In this document: in pieces, positions 1 through 15,300 of the stretch
Numbering within the stretch: position 1 is the first letter of the stretch
How the letters are laid out: each line of letters opens with the position of its first letter
DNA from: Actinernus sp. WN-2022
Lineage: Eukaryota > Cnidaria > Anthozoa > Actiniaria > Actinernidae
Assembly: GCA_030867875.1 (NCBI GenBank)
Contig: JAOWCC010001501.1
Coordinates: forward strand, 25,789,036 to 25,853,035
DNA: 64,000 nt
Direction of reading: 5' to 3'
The notes under the pieces: generated by a model
What the model was told of the DNA's origin: nothing
Database searches by the model: none
Seen by the model: the letters and a program-made list of their open reading frames with translations, nothing else
Program-made: the position numbers and the translations under genes

Positions 1-1875
1 CACTGCTTTTTATTTTTTAAGTTTGTAGCTGTTCTACATACGTAAATGTAGCCGACATTTAAAATATTCCGAATCAGCCTCGTTTCCATGCTGGAATTCA
101 GGTGGTCAAAATGGAACCTGCTTTAACCGAAATTATGGGATAGATTTCGATGGGGTCCATATCCAATATTGTTCACCAGGCCATACCCTATCATTGTGCC
201 AAATTTGATGCTTTTACCATAAAATGCACAATTGTTTCACCATTCTGCCGGACTATAAGGACTTGAATACAAGTTGAAGTTCTATATAAGATAACCTGCC
301 GTGGATGAGAAATTATCATTGTTGAGCATATAAAATTATTTTTTTCTATGCACATAATTCAATTTTTTTTAGTCAGCAGTTCACCACCTGTCGTCTAAGT
401 GTGTTCAAACTGACACCTCAAAGCTATTGCCTGTCAGTTACCCAACACTTGCCAGTTGGAACATAAAGTACACTTTTCCCATCAAATAATTATAATAGCA
501 ATGAACAACAAGACACAGGGGTTTAAACAATGATACATTTAACATCATACAAAATTGACTAATTTAATATTTGGTGAAAATACAGCAGGGTCTCTAATAT
601 GAAAACAACTTAATCCCCTGTCCATGTAATTGCAGTATTATTTATACCACAATCATGTACATATAGTTAGTATTATTGCTGACAGTCAGTTGTTAAAATG
701 TGACAAGTTAAATCATAGTCATGGTTGGTTAAAGAGGCCAGCCTGCAACAGCTTATTTTCAGGAGATTCAATAGAAGCTGGCCACATACATGTACTTCAT
801 TTCACTATACTTCTAGTTTGTGTACAGCAACTATTAATGCCTCTTCAACTTGTACTTTCAAAATTATTGAAACCCTGAGTTTAGAACTTAGAATGCTTAC
901 TCCCAACTAGTGTGAGCTAATACTGGGAGAGTGCAAGTGCGAGTGAGTACAATTAACCAAATGAGTGCAACCACTCTAAAAATGGTGTTAAAGTAGACTA
1001 AACACTAGACAGTGCAAGTGTAGTTGAAATTAAAGAAAATAAAAAGTAATGGTCATCAAGAGTTTATAGTCTCTTTAGATGGGCAGGTGGGCTCATTGTA
1101 CATATTTCTGAGCGCGCTAGTGTCTGAAATTGTTTTATGCTAGATGCAAGGACCACTGGCTCAGTAAGTTTATTCAAAATATGAATGGCTCAAACAAAAG
1201 GAGAGTAGCTGTAAGCTATAGTACGTTTACATGAGGTTGGATATAACCATAGGGCTTGCATGATCTAGATGACTGTTTTAATGAGATTTAATAATCATAG
1301 TTAACTGGGAGATTGGCCAGCATATTGTTCTCATAATTGCATGCTTAATGGAGTTGTCCTGTGTGACGAATTTGCCCCCATGGTGAGTTATTTTGGGATC
1401 ACTTTGCAAATAGCTATTGGCCAGCGGACAGTGCTCATTTGCAACATGTGCAACAAGGTTGTCAAATGTGATGAGTTTGCCCTTGTGCTCAGTTCTAGCT
1501 TGCTTGCTTCACATTTGCTTGCCGGATTGCCCCACCCACCAGTCCCTACTATGGAAGGTCTAAGACCTACATGTAGGTAAGTATCTTTTTCCACTGTGAA
1601 ACCAGTGTGAAACCAGTTGCGCATTGCTTGCCTGTTGCTAGTACTTGCATTGCAAATGGCACCTACCCTCCATCCTTATTGACAAGTTAACACATAATGG
1701 CAACTCTATGTCAACTAAACCATTCCTAATTTTATAGAACATAGATACTTGATATAGTAGTTGTGGTATTTATACATGTACATTGTATGTGTTTGTAACA
1801 CAACAAAAATCATTTCAATGTACATGTAGCAGTTTTCCTTTGTTTTCCTTTCTTTGGTTGAGTGAAAGATTACTG

Positions 1876-1955
1876 CTGAGTACATTCTAAATTCTCCTTT
1901 ATATTGTTTGTTTTCTAAGGGAGAATTTGGAACTTGACCACGAGTCACTATACTT
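1876..1955. repeat. MITE copy, family with CTAAATTCTCC inverted ends (copy 1)
   Basis: Inverted ends ACATTCTAAATTCTCC and GGAGAATTTGGAACTTGACC flank a short core. Copies of the same family lie at 48540-48676 and 60988-61066. Confidence 0.6.
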
Positions 1956-2210
1956 GCACTCACCCATTCAACCAGTGGTCCATACATGTACATGTCAAGA
2001 TACGGACACACGCTTAACACTGCACATAACTTCAAATGCCAGCAACAGCAAAATTGCAACATGTGTCCACCTCAGAAATTGTTGCATGCAATGTTGCAGC
2101 ATGTGTCTTACCCCTTTTCAAAACAATTGCTGGTAATGTTAATTGCACACAATATTGCAACATGTATCCATAACCTTAAGACTACCAACATTATGTATCT
2201 ATCACTTAAC

Positions 2211-2665
2211 AAACTCATGAAGCAAAAACAAAGGAAATCACTGAGCAATAAGTGATCTGTAAATCTGATACAGATTTCGTCCTGATTTACATAAACTTTT
2301 GCTTCGATTTTTCTCGGCCAAAATAAGTTGTATCGCCAAAATAACTGAAAAGTAACATGACTCTCTACATCTAGACATTTGATAAGTGTCGCATCTAATC
2401 TTTATGGGATTTACAAACTCTCGCTTTCAGCTTGAGTTTGTAAATCCCATAAAGATCGTCGGCTCATTCTTTATCTATAACTCATCAAACTCATTCATAA
2501 TTCATGAAGCAAAAACAAAGGAAATCACTGACCGATAATGCTAGAGATTCTATGTATCTAGACGTTTGCTAAGTCAGATACAGAATTTGTGTCCGTGCTT
2601 TATGGGATTTACAAACCCTCACTTTCAGCTCGAGTTTGTATATCCCATAAAGCACGGCTGCTCAT
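2211..2665. repeat. Tandemly duplicated hairpin repeat
   Basis: Two units start with ATGAAGCAAAAACAAAGGAA (about 2218 and 2505). Each contains a hairpin in which TTTATGGGATTTACAAAC is followed after about 20 bases by its reverse complement (2400-2455 and 2600-2657). The spacing of the units is close to 290 bases. Confidence 0.65.
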
Positions 2666-2744
2666 TCTGTATCTATTACATACAAGTACATTTAAATGCC
2701 AATTTACATACTAGTACAACTTTTGCTTACAATAATATTGTTGC

Positions 2745-2812
2745 ATACAATATCTTACCCCATGTCGCATACAATATCTTACCCCATGTCGCATACAATA
2801 TCTTACACCATC
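2745..2812. repeat. 24-bp tandem repeat, about three copies
   Basis: The unit CATACAATATCTTACCCCAT followed by GTCG is repeated three times, the last copy being slightly changed. Confidence 0.8.
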
Positions 2813-3392
2813 ATGATTGTCACCCATCAGGAAAAGCATTTTCCTGACTTTTCACTTTCAGACCAGAAAACAATTTTCACTTACCATAATAAGGCTGTTC
2901 AACATTCCCTTATCCAAAACAAAAGTTATTATGAATCAAAATTGTAGCCTCCCCTCACAGACGCTTTGAGGCATGAGGGGACATTGTGACAATCTGAAAA
3001 TCAAATTCCCTGACTTTGACAAGAAATTTATAATTTCTCTGACCAGATGCAAAATTCCCTGACTTTTCCCTGACCTTGAAAAAAATGTAGTTTTTCTCTG
3101 ATAATGACAACCCTGGCTATTGTTCTTGTTGTGTCACTCACAGCAATAGTTGTAAACAAGTTGTAGGGTTAATGTACACAAAGCAATTCATGTTGTGAGC
3201 ATGTTGTTAGCTAATTGCATGCAACAAAGTTCTACCATGTAAATTGGCATAATTAAGACAGTCTACCAAACTCGTGTGCCACCACATTTGTCAACACTGA
3301 TTTGATGAGGGGAGAGAACTATACATATTGTCAATACATCATTGTTAATAATTATTATACATGCAAAACATGCAGTATTCAGTCACCGTTAC

Positions 3393-6300
3393 CTGTTTGC
3401 TTGCTACAGAAGTTCTTAATGCCTTTATCACTTCTTTTTCATCTCCGAGATTTGTCAATGTAGAACAGCTCAAGTCTAAATATTAAAATATTAGGTGTAC
3501 CGTATATTACATAGAATATATTGTTCAGTGTTTTTAATCAGTTTACCTACCCTGCAAGCAGAGCCTTAATTTATTTGGTTTTCTAACCTCATTACACTGA
3601 GACCTAAGAAAATAAGACTACTGTCTTCGTGTTTGGCATCATCCAGAATCTGGAACGAAGAAACCGGTTTTAATTAACATAACCGTTTTTTCATCAGAAA
3701 CAATAATAAATGTAGAAATTAGTCTTGTCTCAAGAGTGGGAACAGTCTCTTGTGATTGGTCAGTGGCAAATGTACTGTCCAAAGGAGTTTGTTTCCAAGC
3801 AACAGACGTGATGAAAATAATGTGATTGAAACATGTATACAGCAGTCTTATTTTCTTCGCTCTCAGTGGAAGGAAATTAGAAAACCAAAGAATATAAGGC
3901 TCTGCTCGCAGGGTACAGTTTACCAAGACATATTAGTCATGTACATGTACATGTTTTTTTTTGGGGGGGGGGGGGGGGGGGGGGTGGGCTAGCGGATACA
4001 TTTTGGCTTTTACCAAAGTTTATACAACTGTACATGGGGTTCATTTGAATTTTTTGGTACCTCCCCCATAATAGTTCTTAGTCTGTTCTTTACACTCGCT
4101 GTACCCTGCAAGCAAAGCATTATATTCTTTGGTTTTCTAATCTCAAACCTTGTAAAGGACTTAGAGTCCTTATTGTTTCTTCTCCTGTGACCTTGTGTCC
4201 GAATGTCATAAATAAATAATCACAATGTACACTCACTGGAGTGAAAATAATATGGGAAAAATGCCACTCATTTCCCGTATGTATCACGTCATGCTTGCTG
4301 CCTTTTGAACTACAAAGATGGCAGCTAGCAGGTTTGTGAAAATCAAAGAACAAGATGTAAACAGCTTAATATTTAAAATTAGCAGTAAAAAAAATGAACT
4401 TTCTGGGCAGAAAAAGCAAAACAAGATCTAAAACTCTCCAAGGATTTCCTCAACTCCACCGATGAAGAGACAAAATAACCCAAATAAGCTTTGAAAGATC
4501 TCAAAGAAGTTTGTACCTACAGTAGCTAAAATGAGTACTGAAATGTTTTTATAGCAGTTTAACAATAATTATTGTCTAAAAAGTATATAATTAAAAGAAA
4601 ATTAACAGTGGTTTGAAGATATGAAGTTTATCCTCTTTACTCTCAAGGATAAACTTAATATATTTGCATCACCATGTAATATCTTCTACTTACATGCTAA
4701 ATGCACTGTACCATTGAAAAGGTTTTTTCTCACCTGGTAACAACTCTAATGCTTTGCTACAGGCCTTTTCATATCCTTCTATAACTTCTGGTGGTGATAA
4801 ACCCTAGAAAATGGCAACAAAATATAATATGATTTGGCTTTGGAGTTTAACAAAAATATGTGATAAAAATGGAAGCCCGACAAATAAGGTCTTTTAGGTT
4901 CAGCTGGTATTTATCATGGATTTCATAAGAGCTGGCAGCTGGCAAAAACTCATCACCTACTCTGGATAATTATTGAGAAAAGTATATTTTATGATACAAT
5001 TGACACATGTTGGTCGACTGTTCATCTGACACTTTACCATTGGTCAGCCCATGGTCGACCGTCTATTCGTAAAGTGTCAGCCAACAGTCAACCAACTAAC
5101 AGGCAACTGTCGGCCAACACGTTCCATTAGTTGGCTGACAGTTGGGATTATTTTTTTAAGTGTCGGCCTTGACACTGTAGGCTGACAGTTGGCAAAGTGC
5201 CGGCTACGTATCCGCAAATGCAAAGTGTTGGCTACAATGTATGTATCGGCGAACTGCTTCTGGATCTCAAATCCCCTACAATTATCCAAAATGGCTCAAG
5301 GATGTCTTATATTCTAGTTCTAAAATGTTTACAGTTTATCAACCTGACAAAAATACTGAATAAATCAAAGCCAAACACAGAAGTCCTAATCTCCTTTGGA
5401 TTTGGCTGCCATCTTGAATGTCGTAATTAACTGCATTGTGGGCTGCCTGTGTTAGGGAATGGAGAACATGTGATACAAATGATATAAAGATGGCGGCATT
5501 CTCGGATTCTGATGTTCATCATGAGCGCATTTTGTGGGTTTAATACTTGGAGATCTCAGAAATTTTTGGCTTTTGAAATCTGTAGACTTCGGGTATTTAA
5601 CCAGTAAGTTGTTCGCATTAATGAACAGTCCAAACAGATGTTTCATAAATGTGAAAAATCTACATGTACAACCCTTTAGTCTTTATAAGCTTCATCTGTT
5701 GGTAATTAAAAGTGTTGGTAAACTATTGGTAAAGTGTCTGCCAACAGTTGATCAACATGTGTCAGTTGAATCATAAATTACACTTTTTTCCCTGGCTATT
5801 TGTGCCAGCTGCTTTGCCCATAAGAACTATGGATCTCAACTGAAAAGATTATGAAAATGGGAAGTTTTGAATAAATTCTCTGGTTACTTCACATAATGTG
5901 CCAGCTATGTGAAAACTTATTGAAAAGCCTGATTTATGAATATTTAACATCAGAATAAGACTGAGCATATGCATCTGTAGTCTTATTGTGAGTTGGTACA
6001 CACCATCCGTAAAAGTTCTTCTGCTGCATCCAAAAGGGCACCAGCAAACACTATGACAAAATTAGTTCCATCACCAACCTGAAAAAATATGGAATGACAT
6101 ATTAAAGGAGAAATCTCCGCATGTCAGGCTGTTGCTTAACCACTGAGCTACCAGGATGGGGTGTATAAAGCTGTGGGCTTATACAACTTCCTTAGGGGTT
6201 TGGGAGAAAAGGGTAACCAGGATAGGACAGGGTGGAAGAGGAGAACGTTGAGAACTAAGGGAGCTTATAGCTGGAATACATTTTTATGTTGAAGGCGTTG

Positions 6301-9300
6301 TGTCATAGTTTTGCGCATGTCTGGAATCGATATTTGATTGGTGGCTGTTAATAGGTTTCAAACAGTTGAAGTCTCCCTTAATGCTGGATTGAAAGGATAT
6401 GCAATATTTTCCTTGAAGACTAGTTCTACGCACAGTTTGTTAGTCATATTTGCACATTTACTTTGATTTCAACCATCCCACATGTGTGCTAGAGTAATCA
6501 GTTTACATGAAAATCACTGAAAATAATTTTGTTCCAGCCCATAAGATAAAGGTGTGCCAAGATTCCCTTTAACTTACCACACTGATTGGCCTAGAGCAGA
6601 TTTCGTATGAGTGGGACAAACTACAGCACTGGCTACAGCATGGTTACTGTATGGCACGCCGTGACGTTGAAATGGTTTCCTATTGTTTTTGCCCTGCTGA
6701 TCCAATCAAATTACAGAAATATGGCACGTACAGCACGGTTACAGCACGATTACGGCAAGGCTACGGACATGCCATAGTTTGTCCCACTCATACGAAATCT
6801 GCTCTATAACTACAGAGCTTACATGTATAAGAGGGGGAGGTTATGAGAGGGATTTCACAAGATAGGAAAAAGTCACAAAACCATGCCTTGATAATTGTAT
6901 TTTTTAACAAGAGCCAATTTTTCTCCCATATTTTTTCTTAAAAGGAACTTACTTCCTGTTCTTGCATTTGCAAGGCAAGAACCAACATTTTGGCTGCAGG
7001 ATGCATAACCTGGAAAAGCAAAGACATTATTTTACAATGTATTTCACAAATTGCATACATTTTTCTATTGTCCATAGTCTTATTGATCATAGATTAAGGT
7101 TACCGTATACCTTCGCGGGTGTCTCTCGCAAATAAAATCACACGCGCATCATTTTAAAGGAAAGTATAGAAACCTATATACCGGTATCACTGGAAAGGTT
7201 ATATAATGTAGAATGCGCTGAAATGTTTTTTTTTGCACAAATATTACATTTTCAGTAAATGCTAAGGCAACAAACGCAAAAAAGACGAGTCTCACAGAAG
7301 TGAATTTATGTCCCTCCGCGTTCGCGCCTACGGACGATTCCGCTGCATAATGTCAATCAGTACATGATGGCCTGTCAAAGTGTGTGAGCGTTTTTTTATA
7401 TTTTACTTTGTTCAAATGCAATTCATCTTCAAAGTTTCAATCGAAATAGTTTCTGTGTTTCATCACAGCAAGTACTCTTAAAAGAAAAATAATTACAATA
7501 TCGCTAAACGCTCACACACTTTGGTTCATATGTAGCTCCTCTAACACTAGGCCAAGTTTCATCAAGATCTGACAAGTCTTCATACCCTATAAATTCACCC
7601 AAAGACAGTGAATACGCATAAAAATATATCGGCGTTTTTGGCTTCTGAAGGTTAGGAAACACATCACACCTCATCAAAGCAAACGTCAACACTTAAACCA
7701 ACCAGCCAATTATATATAAGGATCCCCAGAGCTTATGAATCAAGTCCAGAAATTCGCGGGAAATTAATACGTGGCTCAAATTGCATAAGAAACATACATA
7801 CTAGTGTCGTGTCACAAATATTCAAAAGAGCGTTGTGTTATGGCCAAAACTAGAGATAATGTGCAAAAGGGGAAAAAGAAAGGTAAATCAACGGGTTGTA
7901 CCAAGAAGGGAGAGGGCCGGATATCGAAAACTAAATCGCGTCGAAAGGCAATGCCGCAAATAAGAGCGAAGGGAAAAGCGAGTGGCAGGCAACCTCGTGC
8001 TCCGAACGTTGATGTTGATCCTAAACCTGCTATGTTAGCTGCGATGATTCCTTCAGTTCCGCAAAATCGACCGGCGCTCAAGTTCACTATTTAGAACTCC
8101 TGGATTGACCACGGCCAGGTTGGAAACTGCGAGTCACCCAAGACATTAGAATCGGAGTCGGATGCGGACTCGCTGCTACTCTCTGAATCTTCTGTCTCTT
8201 TTCTTGTACCTGGCAAAAGTTTAAGCCTACTAGCTGAGCAGCTATACGTCAGAGTTGTAGCAGTACTAATAGAACTCGAAGTGGGAGTCGTCGAACATGA
8301 AGGCTGTTCGAACCAGGAGCCTTTGTCGCTTTCCGCGAGCATCACTTTCTTCTCCGTATTGAAACTTTGCTCCTTCTCAAGCTCATTCTCTTGAATCTTC
8401 TTGGGGCCTGTCTTCTTTTTTTACCGTTTATCCAAGGATTATTCTTTTCTCTTCTGGACATATCCACGATCGATATACCGATAAATTAAACGCTATAAAA
8501 TCACTGAACTCACGAGTCACGGCTCACTGTGAGTCTGAAGCACCGGATGTAGTTTCCCGCAAAAATTCAGCGGGGTGCCTGTGGCACGTAATGGGATCAG
8601 AGGGATTTATCACGCCTAAGCGATATATTTACTTTCCTTCAAATTACGTTTTTTTCTAATATCTCGCAAACTTTTGCATGTTTAAAAAATAATTTTTCGG
8701 AAAGATGAAGATCAATCCATCAATTTAAAAAGAATTAAACAAAAAATTTTTTAAAGAAAACATGCCGCGAAGGTATACGGTAACCTTAATACGTCATAAA
8801 ATGTACAACAACAAGTGTACAAAGGTGGAGGTGAGCATTATCAGAAAACGTTTTTTTGCACTTACTGTACATAAAACAAAACCATGTAAGTTTTTTAAAC
8901 AAAAAATTGTAACATCACGTTATTGATAGAGCATGAGTGTCTGCAAGTATTTCTACTCAAGCTCCTCTCCCTCACTGTCCAAAATTGTTTTGGCCTATTC
9001 ATTCGCTTGTTGTCTTGTTTGGTAATGCCTCATGTTCTTACATGTATTCAGCATTTTCTATCAAATTTGGTAACAATTATATTGTTTTCATGTTACCACT
9101 AGATATTACAGTACATACACATGGTATACCAGCTGGCATGTACATTGCACATTTGCTTTAGTTTTTTAATTTACATACATGTACCTCAAGTTCCTTAATA
9201 ATAGTGGCAGCATCATTTGTGACAAATAATTTTTCAAGGTGATTCACAACCATTTTGTTCATGCCTAGGAATAATAGAATCCATAAGCAAGATTCACAAC

Positions 9301-12300
9301 AATAATAATACAATTATAATAATATTACCATTTTCATTGAAGTGCGACCCAGGAAGTTTCAATTCTTGTCCCTAAAACACAATTATTTTAACTGCCAATC
9401 AAATGCAGAGTTATTGTCTCAGACAAAGCTTTCAAATGCATGCCGCCTATATATAGACTTAATTAATTCTGGATGGTATGCATTTGATTGACGGCTGGCT
9501 AAATCAAATTTTACAGACAAGAGTTGTAACTTCCAGGGTCGCACTTCAACGAAAATGGTAATGACAAAATAAAAACTTTTACCATTCTTGCACAAGACTC
9601 TTTAACCCTTTTCCCTACTGGACATGTTTGGCTCAGTTAGTAAAATCCTGAGTGCTAACTCAACCCTCCCCCCTCGGTTCAAGTTTGGCTAGCCCGGGGC
9701 AGTTAAATACTGCTGACTTTTTAAGCCGAGGGCTCAAACTTTTCCCACAATGCCATTTGGGAGAATTCTGTGCACTCGTTAGCGGTAGGTACATGTATGG
9801 CTGCTTCGGTAGGGTTTCCAATGAAATGTGCTCTAATTTGGGAGAAAAAAGCCACTGCAAGAGAGCTTGAGGACATCATTAAGTCTGAGGATGGCTGAAA
9901 AGTACTTGGTTTGCTTTTAGTAGGCCTTGTGAGGGGTTTCACAGGATTTTTCTGTTGTGTTTCTGCTTTGAGACACATGAAATAATTATTCACTGAAATC
10001 CTTGAAATTTTGCAGTTGGTTGTCTTTTCCCCCTGCTCAACCTACATGTATTAGGATGTATTTTTGTCACTTTAAAGCAACGGCATGAGCAGTCCAAATC
10101 ACCGCTCTTGGTTGTAGGGGTAAAAGACTTCTAAAAAAACCTACCAGAGTACCAGAGGGGGGGAACCCTTGTGAATTTTTTATATTACCCAGCATGCAGT
10201 TGGGGGTGGGAACATGTAAATGTGGTCGAGTGAAATGCAGTGTAAACATTGGCACGGTTCACAGTCGTTTGGTGCGTTTTATGCAAACAAACCTGCTGGT
10301 TGGAAAGATTAAACAAGGTACTGTAACGACTGAGTGGTGATTTTGTATTTGCTTTTGATTTCAAGTGCGAATGGGAAGGATTTTTTGAGCCGATTTTCAG
10401 CTCCTCGAAATTCGTGAAAGCGAAGAAATGAACAACAATCTCCAAAACAAAGGAGTTTTTCTCCAAAGTGGGAGAGTCAAGTGATCCCCGTTACAGCTGT
10501 GGCTTCGAAGTCATTCATCCCTTGAAATAATATCACAACATCATATTTCCAGCATGTCTAGGTTTGATGCAATAATTTTCTCCAGGTACATGCCTCATAT
10601 TGGGCGGTTACGGGCGGTGCAGGAGGGAAAGGGTTAATTCATAGTTTTAATGCAAAAATATTAATAAACAATAAAAATAATAACAATAATAATTAACAAT
10701 TATTCACCGCAGTGGAGGTGAATAGTGGTGGATATTTAAAAATATCACTTCGGAGAGGTGAATAATTGTTTTAGTATATACCACACTCCAGGTGAATAGC
10801 CAGCACCAAATAGTTATTTTATTTTCTGTCAAATGGGCAAAAACTTGTGTAAGATGATCGCTGCTTTGCTCGGAGGTGAATTTGAAATCATATTCACTGT
10901 TTGAGTATTAAACCAATCAAAGTGCGCAAAAAGTGATATTCACTGGTGTGGTATAATTTATACTAAAGGTTCTTATTGACTGAGTGGGAGGGCCGGACAG
11001 GAAAATATTTGGCTCGAGGTCACAGCCTATGGACCAAGCAGAGCAAGGTTCGTACAAAATGATCGAGAGCCAAATACTTTCCCATTTGGTCCAACCTAAC
11101 TCAGTCAAGTATTTTTTATCATATGACCACTTAGTTTGTTTTAATAATGACAAAACAACAATAAAAAAATTGAGCATGGCCGGATGGCTTTTTCCGGCCC
11201 CCTCACATCAACCCCATAATATTATGCTCCCATCACATGACTTTTGTACACATGTAATATATGGTTTTGAAAGTGAAAAAAAGCTCATCCAGAGCTGTAT
11301 GGGTCATATTATAATAGATTTTATTAGAGTATCAAATGTGTGTAGCATGTTACTGCTAATTAAGGACTGTTAACCCTTTAAGCCCCAAGTGCTTTTAACT
11401 GATTTTTGGCTCATTCTAGACTGCAACAAACCCTCCCCCCCTAAGAAAACTGTAGTCACTGTTACCATGGAATTTTCATCTGACCAATAATACTGGGGGC
11501 TCAAAGTTTTTTGTCTGTCATTTTGGATACGTTGACGTCGCATTGCTACGGAGCTGGAGGGAAGTTTGTTTGGGGAATACAGAATTTAAGGCTTTTTAAT
11601 GCATTTTCCCCCATTTTTAGAGTGCTGGAGGACATCATTAAGTCTGATAAGCTTGAATCAGCACTTTCTCGAAGAACTGAGTCTGTGCCTGCTATTGTGA
11701 TAGAGAAAGAGCCTCATTTTCCACTCGTGAATGGGCCAGGATGTCTTCTGTCACTTTAGCGTGGGCTTTATAAATGGAGGTCTGGAGCCACCTACATGTA
11801 TCATAGCTTCTTTGGAATATTGGACAACATTTACTTGCTATTGATTCCAATATGAAGCTATTAGGTAGAAATGGCTTTAGACGTTGTATATATTTTGAAG
11901 AATGAAGATGGGGGAAGGGCCATGTCGCTGTTTGGTAGGATTTCCCAGCATGCTTTGCAGTCATTATGGATAAATTTAGCTTGCTGTGAAGTGCTTGTGG
12001 ACAGAATGGCTTGGTGCTGGGCAAGTTTAGGTGTTGGGAGACAGAAAGTGAGGTTAGTGCAAACATGAATGTGAAATATGCATTTTTGTGAGAAAATTTA
12101 GAATCTGAGGAGAAATATTTTTTTCTGTAAAGTTCTGTCATTTTAGTCCCTTTTTCTGAAGTGAAATAATGTCAACTATAGTTAACTTATGCAAAGAAAG
12201 GAGGATTTAGATGAAATTCTTCATTTTTAATATGCCTAAGGCAGTTCAATAGGATCATTGGTCTATACATTAAGGTGTGTTGGAATCTCAGGCATTGCTC

Positions 12301-15300
12301 TTTGAACTTAGTCAGATTTAAACCCTCAAAGCAAGCAACCAGTAATAGTGCCATATCGCACTCTTGGGGCTTAAAGAGTTAATAAACTCTATCCACTGGC
12401 CGTGATCACCGACAGAAATTTGTTTACGTCCTCAGTGGAGGCCTATCATTTAACGTTCTGATCTGAGAAAACACAAAGGTCTAACCATTTGCAGCTCTCA
12501 GAGTAAATACAGCAGTGACCTACTCTATGTTATTATAAGACCCTGAGTGGGAGTCCAGCCAGGGAATTGAACCGCCAGGGGCCACTGAGCTAACTGAGCC
12601 TGCTACATGTACATGATTGTATGTTCTCATTTGGTATACATTGTACATGTTCTATTGCAGTCCAGGTACCTTTTTGCATCACCTACAGCTGAATGGAGAT
12701 CGGAGTGTGCAAAGCATGAATGAACAAAATGACCAACCCATTGCATGGCTGCCAAGTCGGCAAACTATTGGTTTAACTAATAAAGATCACTTTATTACTG
12801 TTTTCATTGAAGTGTGACCCTGGAAGTGTTGTGTTTGGAAAATTGCATTCAGCCGACTGTCAACCAAATGCAGAGTCTAGACTGTCTAGTCTCATACAAA
12901 GCTTTCACCACCTAGAAAGATGGTTGGCTCAATGAAATTTCCAAATGCAACTTAAAACTTTCAGGATTGCACTTCAACAAAAACAGTAATACCATAACTC
13001 AGCATTCAACTCAATCTAATAACAATGGCGGTGAAATGCCTGTGCAGTTATGATGAAAAGAGGAGTGAGGGCCAGCCATTGAAAAGATGTATGCGTTTTG
13101 ATTGGTCTGGGAAATTGCATGAACTTGTACAATAAATAAATCATTGGCCTTAACTCATAACTCACAGGCTTACCATTTGGACCGAGAGAGGATCTTGTCA
13201 CTTTTGACAACTGACGACATGCATCAATGTTCCTGTAAACAGCTTCTTCAAGACCATGGAAAGTCTACAAATGTAAAGATAAATTTCATTCTATTCTCAA
13301 ACTCATTGAACATGCCGAAAACCAGATTTGTGATAGAAGCCATGCAGCTACATCTACTGCCAGCCATCTGGCAGCCACTCATAATGCCACCTACTCTGTC
13401 TGTCACTGGCAATTAATTAAGGGGTTGGTGCAATAACAGTGCAAGTAACTTGTGATCAAATTACAAATTCTCTTATATAGAAAACAAAGAAAGTAAAGGA
13501 GAATTCAGAATGTCATCAGGAGTTAATTAATAGTAATTTAACTTAGTAACTTAACTTGGGGCTACTTACTCCTAAATTTATTGAAACCCCTGAACATTAA
13601 TCTGCCTTCGTCCTTCAAATGGAAATTGACATTTAAGATTTCAAAACTAACAGCTTTCTTCCCTATTCAGGTGTTTCAATAGAAGCAGACGTGTGTTTTT
13701 TTTCCAGTAATGAAAGATGTACATAATCACAATGATGTACTATGATAAGTCTTAGGCCCTCCCAATAAAATGTTTCATTTACCAGCACCCTCTGGCTCGT
13801 GATGGTGGGTCGGTCTGCCCAACAAAAAGGGAAAAAGAATCAATGTTAGGGGGTCTGGAACCAAGTAAACCTGGTTACCGAGTCAGGTTGGAGACTCTAG
13901 TAAAATTCCTCGACCAGTGCTTGAAACTAACTTTTTGAAGAACTGGTCCAACGAATAGTGGCTTTCAATATTTACTGGTCCTGGAACAAACTTTACAAGT
14001 CCAGGATTGAGGACCAGTAAAAACATTTTTAAGAACCCTTATTCCAAATATTGTAATTTTATACTGTAGCACTTTAATGTTAATTCAATGTTGCACATGA
14101 CAGTACATCAATAAAGAACAAAAAAACACATCAGTGCTGTGAAATATGTTTGCAAAACTCCTTGCAGCCATTGTTATTTATGTATGTTTCTCCTAAACTA
14201 AGTCCATTTTTTACTTGAAGAGAACAGACATGTGGGAAACTAGTAAATGGCATCTTAAGATAACATACAGTCCATGTCAAAAGTTTTTCAACCGTATACG
14301 GTACCGTATGTGCTTCGGTAAAACGAAGATTCGGTAACCACATGTGGTAGATTTCGTTCGGTAAACTCCATTTGTTTTAAGACCGAATTCATTTTACTGA
14401 AAGTGGTAGAGTCACCGATTTCGTTTTACTGAAAGTGGTTCGGTCACCGATTGTGTTTTAACGAAAGTGGTTCGGTCACCGATTGTGTTTTAACGAAAGT
14501 GGTTCGGTCACCAATTGTGTTTTAACGAAAGTGGTTCAGTCACCGATTTCGTTTTACCGAAGGTGGTTCAGTCACCGAGAAAGTCTACAAGTTGTTACTT
14601 GTATATGTAGTTCACTGCTTGCGACTAAAGTGATTTTTACAACGTTAAAACTGAAAATACTGAAGTTTAGATTTCAAAAATGATATCTGGTTTTGTCTTC
14701 TTTGAAACGATATATCGGCACAGCAATAATTATTGGTGTTTTCATTGTAGAAAAAGCTCCAATTTCAAATTGTCGGCGAAGCGTCAGGTCGGTGTCCTGG
14801 TGCGATCATCGAAAAACTTATTTGTTTTGATCGTGATTTGTACCGAGAAAGCCGCGAAGTGGCTAAGAGCATTTCTCTCCTTCCTATTTCTTCTGATAAC
14901 CTCACTGATAAACTGTACTGAAAAAAAAGAAACTGCAGTGAATATATAACCTTAAACTTACGCCACAAACTAACAACTGCCGTTCGTTCATAATCTAGCG
15001 GCAAACTTTTAAAGCGGGCCCCGCCAGTAAGCAATAATCAACAAACGAACTTTAGCTTCCGTAGTTTAACATTTACGAGAGATTCCTGCGTTGTTCAAGG
15101 TTCCGACCAAAAGCATTTCAAATGTTTGCGGATTCTGGAAAGGCATGTTTTCGAAATTAAAATATCAAGATTGTGCAATTGCAATCAGTCACGCGTGAAC
15201 TTGTCAGTCTGAGTTTTGACAGGTCTTATGTTTGATCGATCGAGGACCTGAGACTTGTTTGTTTCACATCTGACATCAGACCAATCGCTGCAGACCGGTC

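Larger units (their letters stand above)
1..3392. other. CCT8 intron or left flank with repeats, no exon seen
   Basis: I could not find the next CCT8 exon here on either strand. The stretch holds small inverted-repeat elements, a duplicated hairpin unit and a short tandem repeat, which are listed separately. Otherwise it is AT-rich DNA without convincing coding sequence. Short open frames in it have no recognisable family. Confidence 0.5.

Noticed and set aside
12530..12606. Possible tRNA gene
   Set aside because: Only box A/B-like words are present; acceptor and anticodon stems do not form. SINE-type repeat is the better reading. The same holds for 51075-51145 and 58815-58885.
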